This document shows, piece by piece, positions 10,730-18,807 of a stretch of 54,636 nucleotides of DNA (positions are counted from its first letter, which is position 1; every line of letters starts with the position of its first letter). The position numbers and the translations under genes were made by a program. The notes under the pieces are model-generated. The model saw only the letters and a list, made by a program, of their open reading frames with translations, searched no databases and was not told the DNA's origin. Where the stretch lies: contig NZ_JACZFQ010000035.1 of assembly GCF_014904755.1 (NCBI RefSeq), forward strand, positions 1-54,636, in the 5' to 3' direction. Source of the stretch: Neoluteolibacter marinus. Its GTDB lineage: Bacteria; Verrucomicrobiota; Verrucomicrobiia; Verrucomicrobiales; Akkermansiaceae.

Positions 10730-11383
10730 CTAACGGCCTGCCCGGTAGCTCGCAGCGCGCTTCGACTCCCGCTCGATGGTCCGCCATGGCACGCCGAATT
10801 TCCGGGCGATCGCCCGGACCCGTTGGTGGAGCGAGCCGTGGGAGTCCGACTTCTGGTCGGGCTCGGTCAGGACCCAGCCGAGGAAGGCCTCGATCCGGTA
10901 GCCGGCGGCCATCGCGTAGCGGGCTCCGGTGATGTCGGCCTGGAGTTCGTTCTCCGGGCTGGTCGCGGAGTGGGTGCCGAGGTTTTCGGTGAGGTGGGCG
11001 AACTCGTGGCCGAAGAGGAAGGCCCAGGTGTTGGGGGGCACCTTGCGGGCGGCGAGCGGGTGGACGAAGATCGTGCAGTCGTTGACCGTCCCGCGGATCC
11101 TCACCAGCGGTCCCGGATTGGCGCCGGGCTGGAGCCGCCAGACGATCTTGTGCCCGGAGGCCCGCGCCACCCTCCCCGCGACCGACTGGAGCTCGGTGAA
11201 TCCGCGCGGCGGCCGGTAGCTCGAATCGGGTCGCTTCTCCGGCGGCCGCGATTTCTGCGTCGGGCTCGTCCCGGCCCCGCCATGGACCGGGGCGGCCGGC
11301 TCGGCGCACGATGGCAACGCCCCGAGGACCAGGAGCACGGCGATGCGTGGCAGCAGGAGGTTGTGGAACGGGCGGGTGGTCAT
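10730..11383 (-). CDS. Probable lipoprotein metallopeptidase with HExxH motif
   Basis: 217 residues from ATG 11383. The N-terminus has a basic start, a hydrophobic core (IAVLLVLGALPSC) and a cysteine suited to lipid attachment. HEFAH occurs near residue 126, followed by ENELQAD, giving the HExxH...ExxxD arrangement of gluzincins such as M48. The C-terminal part has ARxYAMAAGYR and an HQRVRAI helix. An envelope zinc protease is likely, but the rest is too divergent to place in a named family. The gene lies 120 bases before icd on the same strand and may have its own promoter. Confidence 0.7.
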   Translation of the reverse strand: MTTRPFHNLLLPRIAVLLVLGALPSCAEPAAPVHGGAGTSPTQKSRPPEKRPDSSYRPPRGFTELQSVAGRVARASGHKIVWRLQPGANPGPLVRIRGTVNDCTIFVHPLAARKVPPNTWAFLFGHEFAHLTENLGTHSATSPENELQADITGARYAMAAGYRIEAFLGWVLTEPDQKSDSHGSLHQRVRAIARKFGVPWRTIERESKRAASYRAGR

Positions 11384-11561
11384 GTGGATGAGGCCGACCA
11401 ACTCCGTGGTCACGACCACGCATCATCGTCTGATCCGAAACAATCGCAAGTACAGCAGACTTGTTCGAAACCGTGTGAGGGCGGAGGAGACCTGGGAGAC
11501 ACGCGAGACCCGTCCGCTTCGACTAATTGAGGCCGTCTCCACCGACATTCGGCGAAGGTGG

Positions 11562-12287
11562 TTAGAGCGAGGTTTCGCTTTTGCCGGAGCGTTCCGGAAC
11601 GATCGAGCTCCGCCCCGCCCACTCCCCGTGTTCCTCGATGGCCCGAAAGCGGAGGGTCGTGAACTGGTGATGAAAGTCCTTGCGGTTCCGCTCGACCATC
11701 GCCCTGGCGTGGCGGTCTGCGCCGGGGCTGGAGCCATGGCCATGGACCATCTCCGTCATCTCGTTCTGTGATCACCAGATGGTGAAGGTGCTGAATGTGC
11801 GCAGGGGACGGATCGCGGCGAGAGCCAAGGTCGTGCCCGGGTGGTCCCGGACGAGTTCCTCCACGGGTTTCCCCCAGCGGATGAAGCGAGCCAGCTGGCG
11901 GAGTTTCAGTCGCGCGAGCGTGACCGCCACCACGGGCTCATTCGGGTCGGAGTCCCCGGCCAGAGGTTGGATGTCATCGAGCTGGGAGAAGTTGCCCCAC
12001 CGGCGGAGCAGATGAAGTCGGACGTGCCAACCCGTGGACAGGGTTCGTCCCAGTCCGGTGCTTCCCAGGAACGCATCCAAGGCGTCGCTGCTTTGCCATG
12101 CGGCAAAAACCGCCAGTTTCCGCAGTTGAAGCCTGGCGGGTGAGAAGACCGGCGCCCCGAGTGTCATTGCCGCCATGTATTCCGCGTGACGAAGGCCGGC
12201 CACGTGGTCCGCGGCAGGCGGGCTGGAAAAGGCTTTCGCCGTGGTCACGGGTGACGTTTCGACGAGGTGATAGCTGAAAATCTCCAT
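11562..12287 (-). pseudogene. Spheroidene monooxygenase-like gene interrupted by an in-frame TGA
   Basis: ATG 12287 opens 171 codons (to 11772) resembling CrtA-type spheroidene monooxygenase-like proteins: VAGLRHAEYMAAMTLG, LAVFAAWQSSDALDAFLG, GWHVRLHLLRRWG and LARLKLRQLARFIRW. The frame stops at TGA 11774-11772, straight after FTIW, where relatives continue. Reading on in the same frame gives the missing C-terminus: MTEMVHG, RHARAMVERNRKDFHHQ, TTLRFRAIEEHGEW, to a stop at 11562. Removing the one codon gives a normal protein of about 241 residues. A CGA-to-TGA change is the simplest origin. The product may be a truncated protein, or the stop may be a sequencing error. It is the last gene of the export operon, 18 bases after the YndJ-like gene. 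Confidence 0.75.
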
Positions 12288-12305
12288 GGAATGGCGTTCC
12301 GGATG

Positions 12306-13007
12306 TCAAGGAAGCGGGCGACGGGCGGTGCGTAAGGCCGAGTGGGATTGCACGCGCCCCAGGACAAAGGCAAGGAGCCCGATCCCAACATGTCCCACGG
12401 CGTTCACGACGCCGTGATACCGGACCATTCCGCCCATGTCGAAGACCGGAGTTCCCCACGCCCAGGCGAGTGCGGGAATCATTGTCACGACCGGGACGGT
12501 CAGGGCGAAAACGACGAAGATCCCGGGCCGGCGATCGATACGGAGCGGCCGCCCCTTCAAGACCGCAACCAGCTGGACGAGGAAGATGACTGCGTAGCTC
12601 GTTGCCGCCACTTCGTCGCAGTAGGCGTACCCGAGTATACCGGCCGCAGTCACCAAGTAGGCGACAGGATGGACTACCAGCAGCACGCGGAGGACTCTCA
12701 GAGCTCGCCGGTTGGAAACCACACGACAGCAGAAGGCGGTCACCGTCAGCGCTCCGAATCCCGCGAATGCAAAGTGAGCGGACGTGATCCAGGTCCACGG
12801 TGAGCCGAAGCCAAGCAAGGAGGAGTCGCAGAGGAACACTCCCAGCCAAATCAAGCTGCCGACGACGAAAACCCACGCTGCTGCAAAAGCGATTTCCTCC
12901 GGAAGCAGCTTCTCGCGAGCGAACGCCCGCCTCAACAAGATGCAGCCCGCCGCGATCGCCATGAGAGTTGGCACCGCGAGCACCGCGATCGCTGCGCCAG
13001 GAGTCAT
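12306..13007 (-). CDS. YndJ-like multi-spanning membrane protein
   Basis: 233 residues, strongly hydrophobic, with about seven predicted membrane helices. Charged loops occur at RRAFAREKL and RPLRIDRRPG. The C-terminal MVRYHGVVNAVGH motif resembles the HGxxNAxGF motif of YndJ-type proteins, whose function is not established. The start codon overlaps the stop of the HlyD gene by four bases (ATGA), so the two are translationally coupled. Membership of the export operon suggests a role tied to that transporter. Assignment to YndJ rests on the last 40 residues and is moderate. Confidence 0.65.
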   Translation of the reverse strand: MTPGAAIAVLAVPTLMAIAAGCILLRRAFAREKLLPEEIAFAAAWVFVVGSLIWLGVFLCDSSLLGFGSPWTWITSAHFAFAGFGALTVTAFCCRVVSNRRALRVLRVLLVVHPVAYLVTAAGILGYAYCDEVAATSYAVIFLVQLVAVLKGRPLRIDRRPGIFVVFALTVPVVTMIPALAWAWGTPVFDMGGMVRYHGVVNAVGHVGIGLLAFVLGRVQSHSALRTARRPLP

Positions 13008-14272
13008 TGGGACTTTTCGGGCATTGCCCTCCTCGTCAGCCGCGTCCCGTCTCTCACCGTGTCCGGCGGGTGGACGAGGACTTCGTCGCCTTCCTCCAGG
13101 CCGGCGAGGATCTCGGTGTGGTGGCCGTCACTGTGGCCGGCGTCGACGGTAACGGACCTGGCCTCGCCGTCGTCGTAGCGGAAGGTCTTCCAGACGTTGC
13201 CCTCGCGGAACAGGGCGCCGGCCGGGATGACGAGGACCTCGTCCTGATGCCAGACGGCGACGCGGACCTCGACGCGGTAGCGGTCGCCGAGGGTCTGCGC
13301 GTCTTCCGGCGGGTCGATGAGGTCGCAGAGGACGTAGACGCGCTGCTCTTCCACGCCGAGGGCGGAGAACTTGGTGAAGGCGGCGGGTTCGATGCGCCGG
13401 ACGCGGGCGGCCAGCGGCACCGGGCCGCCCCATTGCTCGATGCTCACCGCGTCGCCGGGACGGATGGTGACTGCATCGCGCGACAGGATCTCGGCCTCGA
13501 TCTCGAGGTCGGCGGGGTCGCCGACCTCGGCGATCGGCATGCCGGCGGCGATGACCGTCTCGCTTTCCTGCATCACGTTGAGAATGCGGCCGGAGACCGG
13601 CGAGGTGACCTCGATGAGGTTGCCTTCTGTGGAAACAGCCGGGCGTTCGAGTGCCGCGCGGGCTTGTTCGAGCTGGTGGTCGGCGACCTTCAGGGCGAAC
13701 TCGGCACCGCGCAGGTCGGCGGCACGCATCGAGGCGTTCATCTCGGTGCGGTCGCGGTCAGCCTTCGACACGCCGCCACCGCGGATGGCGCGGACCCGGT
13801 CGCGGTCGGCCTCGGCGAGTTCGAGCGCGCTCTTGGCGGCATTGACCGCTTCGGCGGCGCGGTTGAGTTCGGCTTCGCGGCCGGCGACGACCGCCTGGGC
13901 GAGCAGCTTGGCCCGGGGGTCGAGCAGCGGCGCGGCGACCGGTTCGATGGTGGTGATGACGGTCTCGCCGGCCTTCACCTCGTCGCCGGGCTTGAACGGG
14001 ACGCGGTGCATGCGGCCCGAGACCGGGGCGGCGACGACGTAGCGGTTGCGGATGCGGGTCTTGCCTTCCTCCGAAACGTGGACGGTGAGCGGGGCGCGGG
14101 CGACGGCGCCGGTTTCCACCTCGACGGGCTGCGGCCGCAAGCCCCATGCGACCGCGGCGATCACCAGGGCGCCGAGCAGCCACGGCAGGAGGCGGCGCAG
14201 GGTTCCTTTGGCGGAGGCGGGGCGCTTTTCGTCCCAAGGCGGGGTTTCGGCGGGCTTGTCGGGGCTGGACAT
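13004..14272 (-). CDS. HlyD/RND-type periplasmic adaptor subunit
   Basis: 422 residues from ATG 14272. A short cytoplasmic tail is followed by a single membrane helix (LLPWLLGALVIAAVAWGL, about 30-47). Next come a beta-barrel/lipoyl half motif (APVSGRMHRVPFKPGDEVKAGE), an alpha-helical hairpin rich in Ala/Glu/Arg (about 125-215), the second lipoyl half (TSPVSGRILNVMQESE) and a C-terminal beta-barrel with VIPAGALFREGNVW. This is the membrane-fusion architecture that links an inner-membrane transporter to the outer membrane. It lies 24 bases after the FtsX permease gene and shares its ATGA with the next gene, so it is the adaptor of that exporter. Confidence 0.93.
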   Translation of the reverse strand: MSSPDKPAETPPWDEKRPASAKGTLRRLLPWLLGALVIAAVAWGLRPQPVEVETGAVARAPLTVHVSEEGKTRIRNRYVVAAPVSGRMHRVPFKPGDEVKAGETVITTIEPVAAPLLDPRAKLLAQAVVAGREAELNRAAEAVNAAKSALELAEADRDRVRAIRGGGVSKADRDRTEMNASMRAADLRGAEFALKVADHQLEQARAALERPAVSTEGNLIEVTSPVSGRILNVMQESETVIAAGMPIAEVGDPADLEIEAEILSRDAVTIRPGDAVSIEQWGGPVPLAARVRRIEPAAFTKFSALGVEEQRVYVLCDLIDPPEDAQTLGDRYRVEVRVAVWHQDEVLVIPAGALFREGNVWKTFRYDDGEARSVTVDAGHSDGHHTEILAGLEEGDEVLVHPPDTVRDGTRLTRRAMPEKSQ

Positions 14273-14296
14273 CGGGTTCGGTGGCAGGTTGGAGAA

Positions 14297-16666
14297 TCAA
14301 TCACGGGCCTTCAAGACGCCGACGAGGTCGAGCTTGGCGAGCATGCGGCTGACGAGGGTGAACGAGAACACCGCGGCAAGCAGCACCACGGCGATGGCGA
14401 TCGAGTAGGTCGACGGGTTGATGACGATCGGCATGCGGATGGTCTCGGTGCTGAACGACGACATGATCAGCACCACCAGGCCGCGGCCGAACAGCAGGCC
14501 GGCGGGCAGGGCGCAGACGACTAGCAGGCCGAGCTCGCCGAGCAGCACGCCGCGCACCTCGGCGAGGTTGAAGCCGACGACCCGCAGCGTGGCGAGTTCG
14601 CGGCTGCGCTCGGACAGGGCGATGCGGGCGCTGTTGTAGACGACGCCGAAGGCGACGGTCACGGCGAGGACGAAGTACAGCTTGCGTAGTAGCCCGATGC
14701 TCTTGGCGGTGGTCTCGCGGAAGGCGGAAAGCTGGTCCCTTTTCACCATCACCGCCGCGGCGCGCGGGGTGTCCTTGACGTCGCGCATGAACTCGTCCCA
14801 GCGGTTGTGGTCGATCAGCAGGAAGGCACCGTTGATGGTGTCGTCCTCGTGCATCAGCCGGCGCAGGGCGCGGATGTCCATGTAGGCGGCGACCCCGGCG
14901 AAGTCGGTGACGAGCCCGCGGATCGGGATGGCAAGGACCGGCCGGCGGCCCTCCATGACCTCGACCCGGATCTCGTCGCCGATCCCCGCGCCGAGGATCT
15001 CCGCCAGCTTCTCCGACATCAGCAAGCCTTCCTCCGGCAGGATGATCGGGTTGCCCTTGTCGTCCAACAAGCGGTTGAGGTTCGAGCCCGGCGCGATGCC
15101 TGTGATCGACAGCCGGCGCTCGTGGTGGGCGTAGCCGAGCCGCGCCGGGACGCTGCGGATCGGCTCGGCGCGGATCACGCCGGGGAGGTTCTCGAGGTCG
15201 TGCAGGCCTTTGCCCGAGGCGGGTTCGACGAGGAACACGGCGGCATCCTGGCGCTGCTGGCGGTTCCACTGGAAGGTGAGCAGGTAGTCGATGCTGTCGC
15301 TCATCGCCCCGGGCAAGACCATCAGGCCGGTGGCGAGGGTCAGGCCGGCGGCGGTGAAGACCGCTTGCCACGGCCGCCGCTCGATGTTCCGCAGCGCCAT
15401 CCGGAACGACGGGCTGAACAGGCGGGTCAGGCCCATGCGCTCGATCCGCGAGGGCTTGAAGTCGGCGGGCGGTTCGGGGCGCATGGCCTCGGCGGGCGGC
15501 AGCTTCACCGCCTGCCAGACGACCGAAAGCACGCCGAGCATCGAGGTCCCGGCGCTGATGCCGAGGGCGAGCCCGAGCGCGCGGTAGTCCATGCGGAACT
15601 CGAGCGAGGGGAAGCGGAAGAACTCGACGTAAAGGTTCACCAGTCCGCCGCCCATCAGCCGTCCCGCGATGCCGCCGATGAGGGTGCCGAGCAGGCCGAT
15701 CACGATGACGAACTTGAGGAAGTGAACCCCGACTTGCCGCGACGAATAGCCGAGCGCTTTCATTTGCGCGATCTGCTCGCGCTGCAGGCGGACGATCCGG
15801 GCCAGTACCGCGTTCGCCATGAAGGCGGCGACGCTGAGGAAGACCAGCGGGTAGACGAAGGACAGCGCGTGCAGTACCCTCAGCTCGTCGTCGAGGCGGA
15901 TTGCCGAGGCCTGGTCCTTGCGCAGGTAGGCCCCGGCGGCCCCGTAGGGCGCGAGCAGGCGGTCCATTTGCTCGATCACCCCGGCACCTGCGGCTCCGGG
16001 CGCGAGGTCGAGGACGATGTTGTTGAACGCTCCGTCGAGGTTGTAGGCCACGGCGAGGGCGCGGTAGTTCATCCACAGCACGCTGAAGCGGCGGTGGTCC
16101 GGCAAGGTCTCGCCGGCGCGGGCCTCGAACACGAACTCGGGGGACAGGCCGATGCCGCAGATCTGCAGCGTCTCGCGGCGGCCGTTGATCACCGCGACCA
16201 GCGGGTCGCCGGGCTTGAGGCCGTTGGCTTCGGCGAAGGCTTCGCCGACCACCACCTCGCGGCGCGAGTCGGGTTCCGGCATCCGGCCGAGGCGGAGGAA
16301 GACGCGGTTGAGCTTGGGATCGCTGCCGTCTTCGGGGAGCGAAACGATGTGGCCGGTCGCCGGTTCCGCCAGCCACGGCAGGTCGAGCGTCACCTGCACC
16401 GCGACCCGCGGCTCGGCGACGGAGACGCCCGGCAGCGCGGCGATGCGCTCGGCGACCGCCAGCGGCGCGCGTTTCAGCGATCCGAACACGTCGGCCATCG
16501 CATACTGCTGGTAGTAGGCGGCGCGGGTCGACTCGAGCGTGAGGATCAGGCTGCGGGTCATGATCATCATCGCCAGCCCGCAGGCCATGACCAGGCTGAC
16601 CGCGATGACCTGGCCCTTCATGTGGGACAGGTCGCGCAGCAGCTTGCGGTCGAGGGGATGGAGCAT
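14297..16666 (-). CDS. FtsX-like ABC transporter permease
   Basis: 789 residues with two FtsX repeats. The first helix is VIAVSLVMACGLAMMIM (about 20-37), followed by a large periplasmic domain. A three-helix core (about 270-400) carries QMKALGYSSRQVG, the coupling-helix region. A second first-helix occurs near 435-455 and the terminal three helices near 660-785 with ELATLRVVGFNLAEVRG. This is the MacB/LolC type of mechanotransmitting permease. Together with the ATPase and HlyD genes it should make a tripartite exporter; the substrate (lipid, lipoprotein or small molecule) cannot be seen. Confidence 0.94.
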   Translation of the reverse strand: MLHPLDRKLLRDLSHMKGQVIAVSLVMACGLAMMIMTRSLILTLESTRAAYYQQYAMADVFGSLKRAPLAVAERIAALPGVSVAEPRVAVQVTLDLPWLAEPATGHIVSLPEDGSDPKLNRVFLRLGRMPEPDSRREVVVGEAFAEANGLKPGDPLVAVINGRRETLQICGIGLSPEFVFEARAGETLPDHRRFSVLWMNYRALAVAYNLDGAFNNIVLDLAPGAAGAGVIEQMDRLLAPYGAAGAYLRKDQASAIRLDDELRVLHALSFVYPLVFLSVAAFMANAVLARIVRLQREQIAQMKALGYSSRQVGVHFLKFVIVIGLLGTLIGGIAGRLMGGGLVNLYVEFFRFPSLEFRMDYRALGLALGISAGTSMLGVLSVVWQAVKLPPAEAMRPEPPADFKPSRIERMGLTRLFSPSFRMALRNIERRPWQAVFTAAGLTLATGLMVLPGAMSDSIDYLLTFQWNRQQRQDAAVFLVEPASGKGLHDLENLPGVIRAEPIRSVPARLGYAHHERRLSITGIAPGSNLNRLLDDKGNPIILPEEGLLMSEKLAEILGAGIGDEIRVEVMEGRRPVLAIPIRGLVTDFAGVAAYMDIRALRRLMHEDDTINGAFLLIDHNRWDEFMRDVKDTPRAAAVMVKRDQLSAFRETTAKSIGLLRKLYFVLAVTVAFGVVYNSARIALSERSRELATLRVVGFNLAEVRGVLLGELGLLVVCALPAGLLFGRGLVVLIMSSFSTETIRMPIVINPSTYSIAIAVVLLAAVFSFTLVSRMLAKLDLVGVLKARD

Positions 16667-16668
16667 GA

Positions 16669-16758
16669 CGAAGTGCCGAGTGATCAGTGATCAGTGAAAG
16701 AGGTTGGTTGTCGCGGGGCTTGGTGCTCGTGTCGGGGCACTGATCACTCGGCACTTCG
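16669..16758. repeat. 21-bp perfect inverted repeat between ATPase and permease genes
   Basis: Bases 16669-16689 are the exact reverse complement of 16738-16758, with a 48-base spacer. The arms contain the tandem-like GTGATCAGTGATCAGTG. The element sits wholly inside the 94-base gap between two co-directional genes of one operon, so the mRNA would fold into a long stem-loop there. It could be a small mobile or REP-like insertion, a stability element, or both. There is no T tract, so it is not a typical terminator. Confidence 0.85.
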
Positions 16759-16760
16759 AG

Positions 16761-17495
16761 CTACCACTTCAGTTCGCGGGCGGGCAGGCGGGTGGCGTTG
16801 TGTTCCTCGCGGATGATCTTGCCGTCGGAAAGGTGGAGGACGCGGTCGGCCATGGCGGCCATGGCGGCGTTGTGGGTGATGACCACGGCGAGGGTGCCGA
16901 GTTCGCGGTTGGTGCGTTCGATGGCCTCGAGCACGGTGATGCCGGTGGTGACGTCGAGGGCGCCGGTGGGTTCGTCGCAAAGCAGGACCTCGGGGCGCTT
17001 GGCGATGGCGCGGGCGATGGCAACCCGCTGTTGTTCGCCGCCGGAAAGCTGCGACGGGAAGTGGTCCATGCGTTTGGAGAGTCCGACCATTTCCAAGGCT
17101 TCCTCCGGGGTCATCGGATCGCGCGAGATGCCGGTGATCAGGGCGACGTTCTCGCGCGCGGTCAGCGACGGGATGAGGTTGTAGAACTGGAAGACGAAGC
17201 CGACGCAGTTGCGGCGGAAGCGGGTCAGGGTGCGTTCGTCGGAGCCGTCGAGCGGCCAGCCCTTGTAGTGGAGCTCGCCGGAGCTCGGGACATCGAGACC
17301 GCCGAGGATGTTGAGCAGGGTCGACTTGCCGCTGCCGGAGGCGCCGAGCAGGCAGACCAGCTCGCCGGCGCGCATGTCGAGGTCGACGCCGTGCAGCGCG
17401 ACCACGTCGAGCTCGCCGGTGTGATAGACCTTGCGCAGCTTCCGGGCTTCGAACACGACGCCGGCGGAAACAGGAGGTGAAACGGACGCAGCCAT
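16761..17495 (-). CDS. ABC transporter ATP-binding protein (LolD/MacB type)
   Basis: 244 residues from ATG 17495. Walker A is GASGSGKS (about 52-59), the Q-loop region is [18 protein letters not shown], the signature is [14 protein letters not shown], and Walker B is [12 protein letters not shown], followed by VITHN for the H-loop. The sequence type is the one that partners FtsX-like permeases in lipoprotein or macrolide exporters. It is first in the operon; the gap to the permease holds a 21-bp inverted repeat. Its start is only 14 bases from the start of the divergent TfoX-N gene, so promoters must overlap the coding regions or the true starts lie further inside. Confidence 0.95.
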   Translation of the reverse strand: MAASVSPPVSAGVVFEARKLRKVYHTGELDVVALHGVDLDMRAGELVCLLGASGSGKSTLLNILGGLDVPSSGELHYKGWPLDGSDERTLTRFRRNCVGFVFQFYNLIPSLTARENVALITGISRDPMTPEEALEMVGLSKRMDHFPSQLSGGEQQRVAIARAIAKRPEVLLCDEPTGALDVTTGITVLEAIERTNRELGTLAVVITHNAAMAAMADRVLHLSDGKIIREEHNATRLPARELKW

Positions 17496-17509
17496 GCTAG
17501 GGGATAGTC

Positions 17510-17860
17510 ATGGCATTCGACGAGAACCTAGGCGAGGCCGTCCGTCGGCAATTTTCCAAGCTCGCCATTTCAACCGAGGAGAAGCGGATGATGGGCGGGC
17601 TGTGCTTCATGGTGGACGGCAAGATGTGCGTCGGCGTGGTGAAGGACCGGCTGATGCTGCGGCTGGACCCGGGGACCGAGGCGGACGCGCTGTCGCGGCC
17701 GGGCTGCGTGCCGATGGACTTCACCGGCCGGCCGATGAAGGGATTTGTCTACGTCCTCCCGGAAGGCCTGCCGACCGACACGGTGCTGGCGGAGTGGCTC
17801 GCTCGCGCGCTGGAATTCAATCCGCGGGCGAGGGCGTCGAAGAAAAAACGCGCCGGCTAG
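17510..17860 (+). CDS. TfoX N-terminal domain protein
   Basis: 116 residues. The pattern EKRMMGGLCFMVDGKMCVGVV, then LMLRLDP and MKGFVYVLPEG, is that of the TfoX/Sxy N-terminal domain (about residues 10-100). The tail is lysine-rich. Stand-alone proteins of this domain are widespread. Only the Gammaproteobacterial full-length members are linked to competence, so a role there should not be assumed. It is divergent from the ABC ATPase with a 14-base gap and lies 54 bases before a DoxX gene on the same strand. Confidence 0.85.
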   Translation: MAFDENLGEAVRRQFSKLAISTEEKRMMGGLCFMVDGKMCVGVVKDRLMLRLDPGTEADALSRPGCVPMDFTGRPMKGFVYVLPEGLPTDTVLAEWLARALEFNPRARASKKKRAG

Positions 17861-17914
17861 GCTCACGTGGAGGTGGATTCCTCCGCCGGCGGGTGTAGGG
17901 GTGGGGTTCGTCAC

Positions 17915-18313
17915 ATGAAATACGCCCCAAACATCGCCGGAGGTTTACTCGGGTTTCTATTTGTCGCCTCGTCGCTGGTTGTCCTGTTGAACCTCGTGCC
18001 CGAGCAGCCGGCGCCGCCGGAGGGCTCGCCGGCGGCGATGTTCATGGGGGCATTCATTCCCACCGGCTACATGACCTTCGTGAAAGTCCTGGAGCTGGCG
18101 GGCGGCCTCCTGGTCGCGATCCCGAGGACGCGGAACTTCGGCCTGCTGGTGCTGGGGCCGATCATCCTCAACATCGTCGCCTTCCACGTCTTCATCACCA
18201 ACGGGGCGGGAATCTTCGAACCGCCGTTCATGATCCCGGTGATCTGCGTGCTGGCCCTTTACTTGCTGTGGGCGGGCCGCAAGGCCTTCGCCGGCCTAGC
18301 GCGGCCGGCGTAA
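17915..18313 (+). CDS. DoxX-like small membrane protein
   Basis: 132 residues from ATG 17915. Four membrane helices are visible (about 7-27, 52-72, 77-97 and 104-124), with a KVLELAGGLLVAIPRTR stretch between the second and third helix typical of DoxX family proteins. Members of this family are small inner-membrane proteins of mostly unknown function. It is likely co-transcribed with the TfoX-N gene. Its last 18 bases overlap the end of the opposite lipoprotein gene. Confidence 0.8.
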   Translation: MKYAPNIAGGLLGFLFVASSLVVLLNLVPEQPAPPEGSPAAMFMGAFIPTGYMTFVKVLELAGGLLVAIPRTRNFGLLVLGPIILNIVAFHVFITNGAGIFEPPFMIPVICVLALYLLWAGRKAFAGLARPA

Positions 18314-18739
18314 GGTCATGGTCCCACGGTCGTTGGCGGACGAGTAGGTCGCGTCGAAGGCGTCGGCGGTCAGCTTGCCTTTCACCCGGTAGGTGCCGAA
18401 GCCGCCCGGCAACTCCATGGCGCTGTCCAGGGGCAGCGAACCGTCGGCGGCGGGGGCGGTCTCAACGGGGTGAACGTAGTCGCCGAACTTCAGCGCACCC
18501 CAGCCGGCGCGGTAACGGAAGTCGTAGTGGCCCGGCTGGCCGGGGGTGGGATGAACCATGCACCACAAGGGGCCCTCGTGGCCGTTGGCCTTGCTCTTCC
18601 AGCGGCCGATCCAAGGGCCCTCGGGGGAGACCGGTGGGTCCGGGAGACCGGCGGTGTCGCGCTTGAAGTCGCGGTGATAGGTGCCCGGGACACAGGAAGT
18701 GAGGGCGGCGGTCGCGAACAGCGGGACGAGGAGCTTCAT
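18296..18739 (-). CDS. Small lipoprotein of unknown function
   Basis: 147 residues from ATG 18739. The signal MKLLVPLFATAALTSC ends in a lipobox-like LTSC. The mature part contains GPWIGRWKSKANGHEGPLWC, then YDFRYRAGWG and a C-terminal GTYRVKGKLTADAFDATYSS stretch, suggesting a small beta-barrel. I do not recognise a named family. It is probably anchored to the outer or inner membrane facing the periplasm. It overlaps tail to tail with the DoxX gene and follows the secreted protein at 18808 by 68 bases, so it may be the last gene of that unit. Confidence 0.65.
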   Translation of the reverse strand: MKLLVPLFATAALTSCVPGTYHRDFKRDTAGLPDPPVSPEGPWIGRWKSKANGHEGPLWCMVHPTPGQPGHYDFRYRAGWGALKFGDYVHPVETAPAADGSLPLDSAMELPGGFGTYRVKGKLTADAFDATYSSANDRGTMTLRRPR

Positions 18740-18807
18740 GGCAGTCGGGGTCAAGGGCGGGGCGATGGACAAGGGGCTACGCCGCGGGATCGGGCCGGCT
18801 TTCGGGA

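Noticed and set aside
11772-11774. TGA read as selenocysteine in the monooxygenase-like gene
   Set aside because: No SECIS-like hairpin was recognised just after the codon and relatives carry an ordinary residue after the Trp; nonsense mutation or error is simpler.
14301-16754. An 817-codon second frame on the minus strand over the permease gene
   Set aside because: Arg/Pro/Ala-rich out-of-frame product; the FtsX permease frame shows helices and family motifs.
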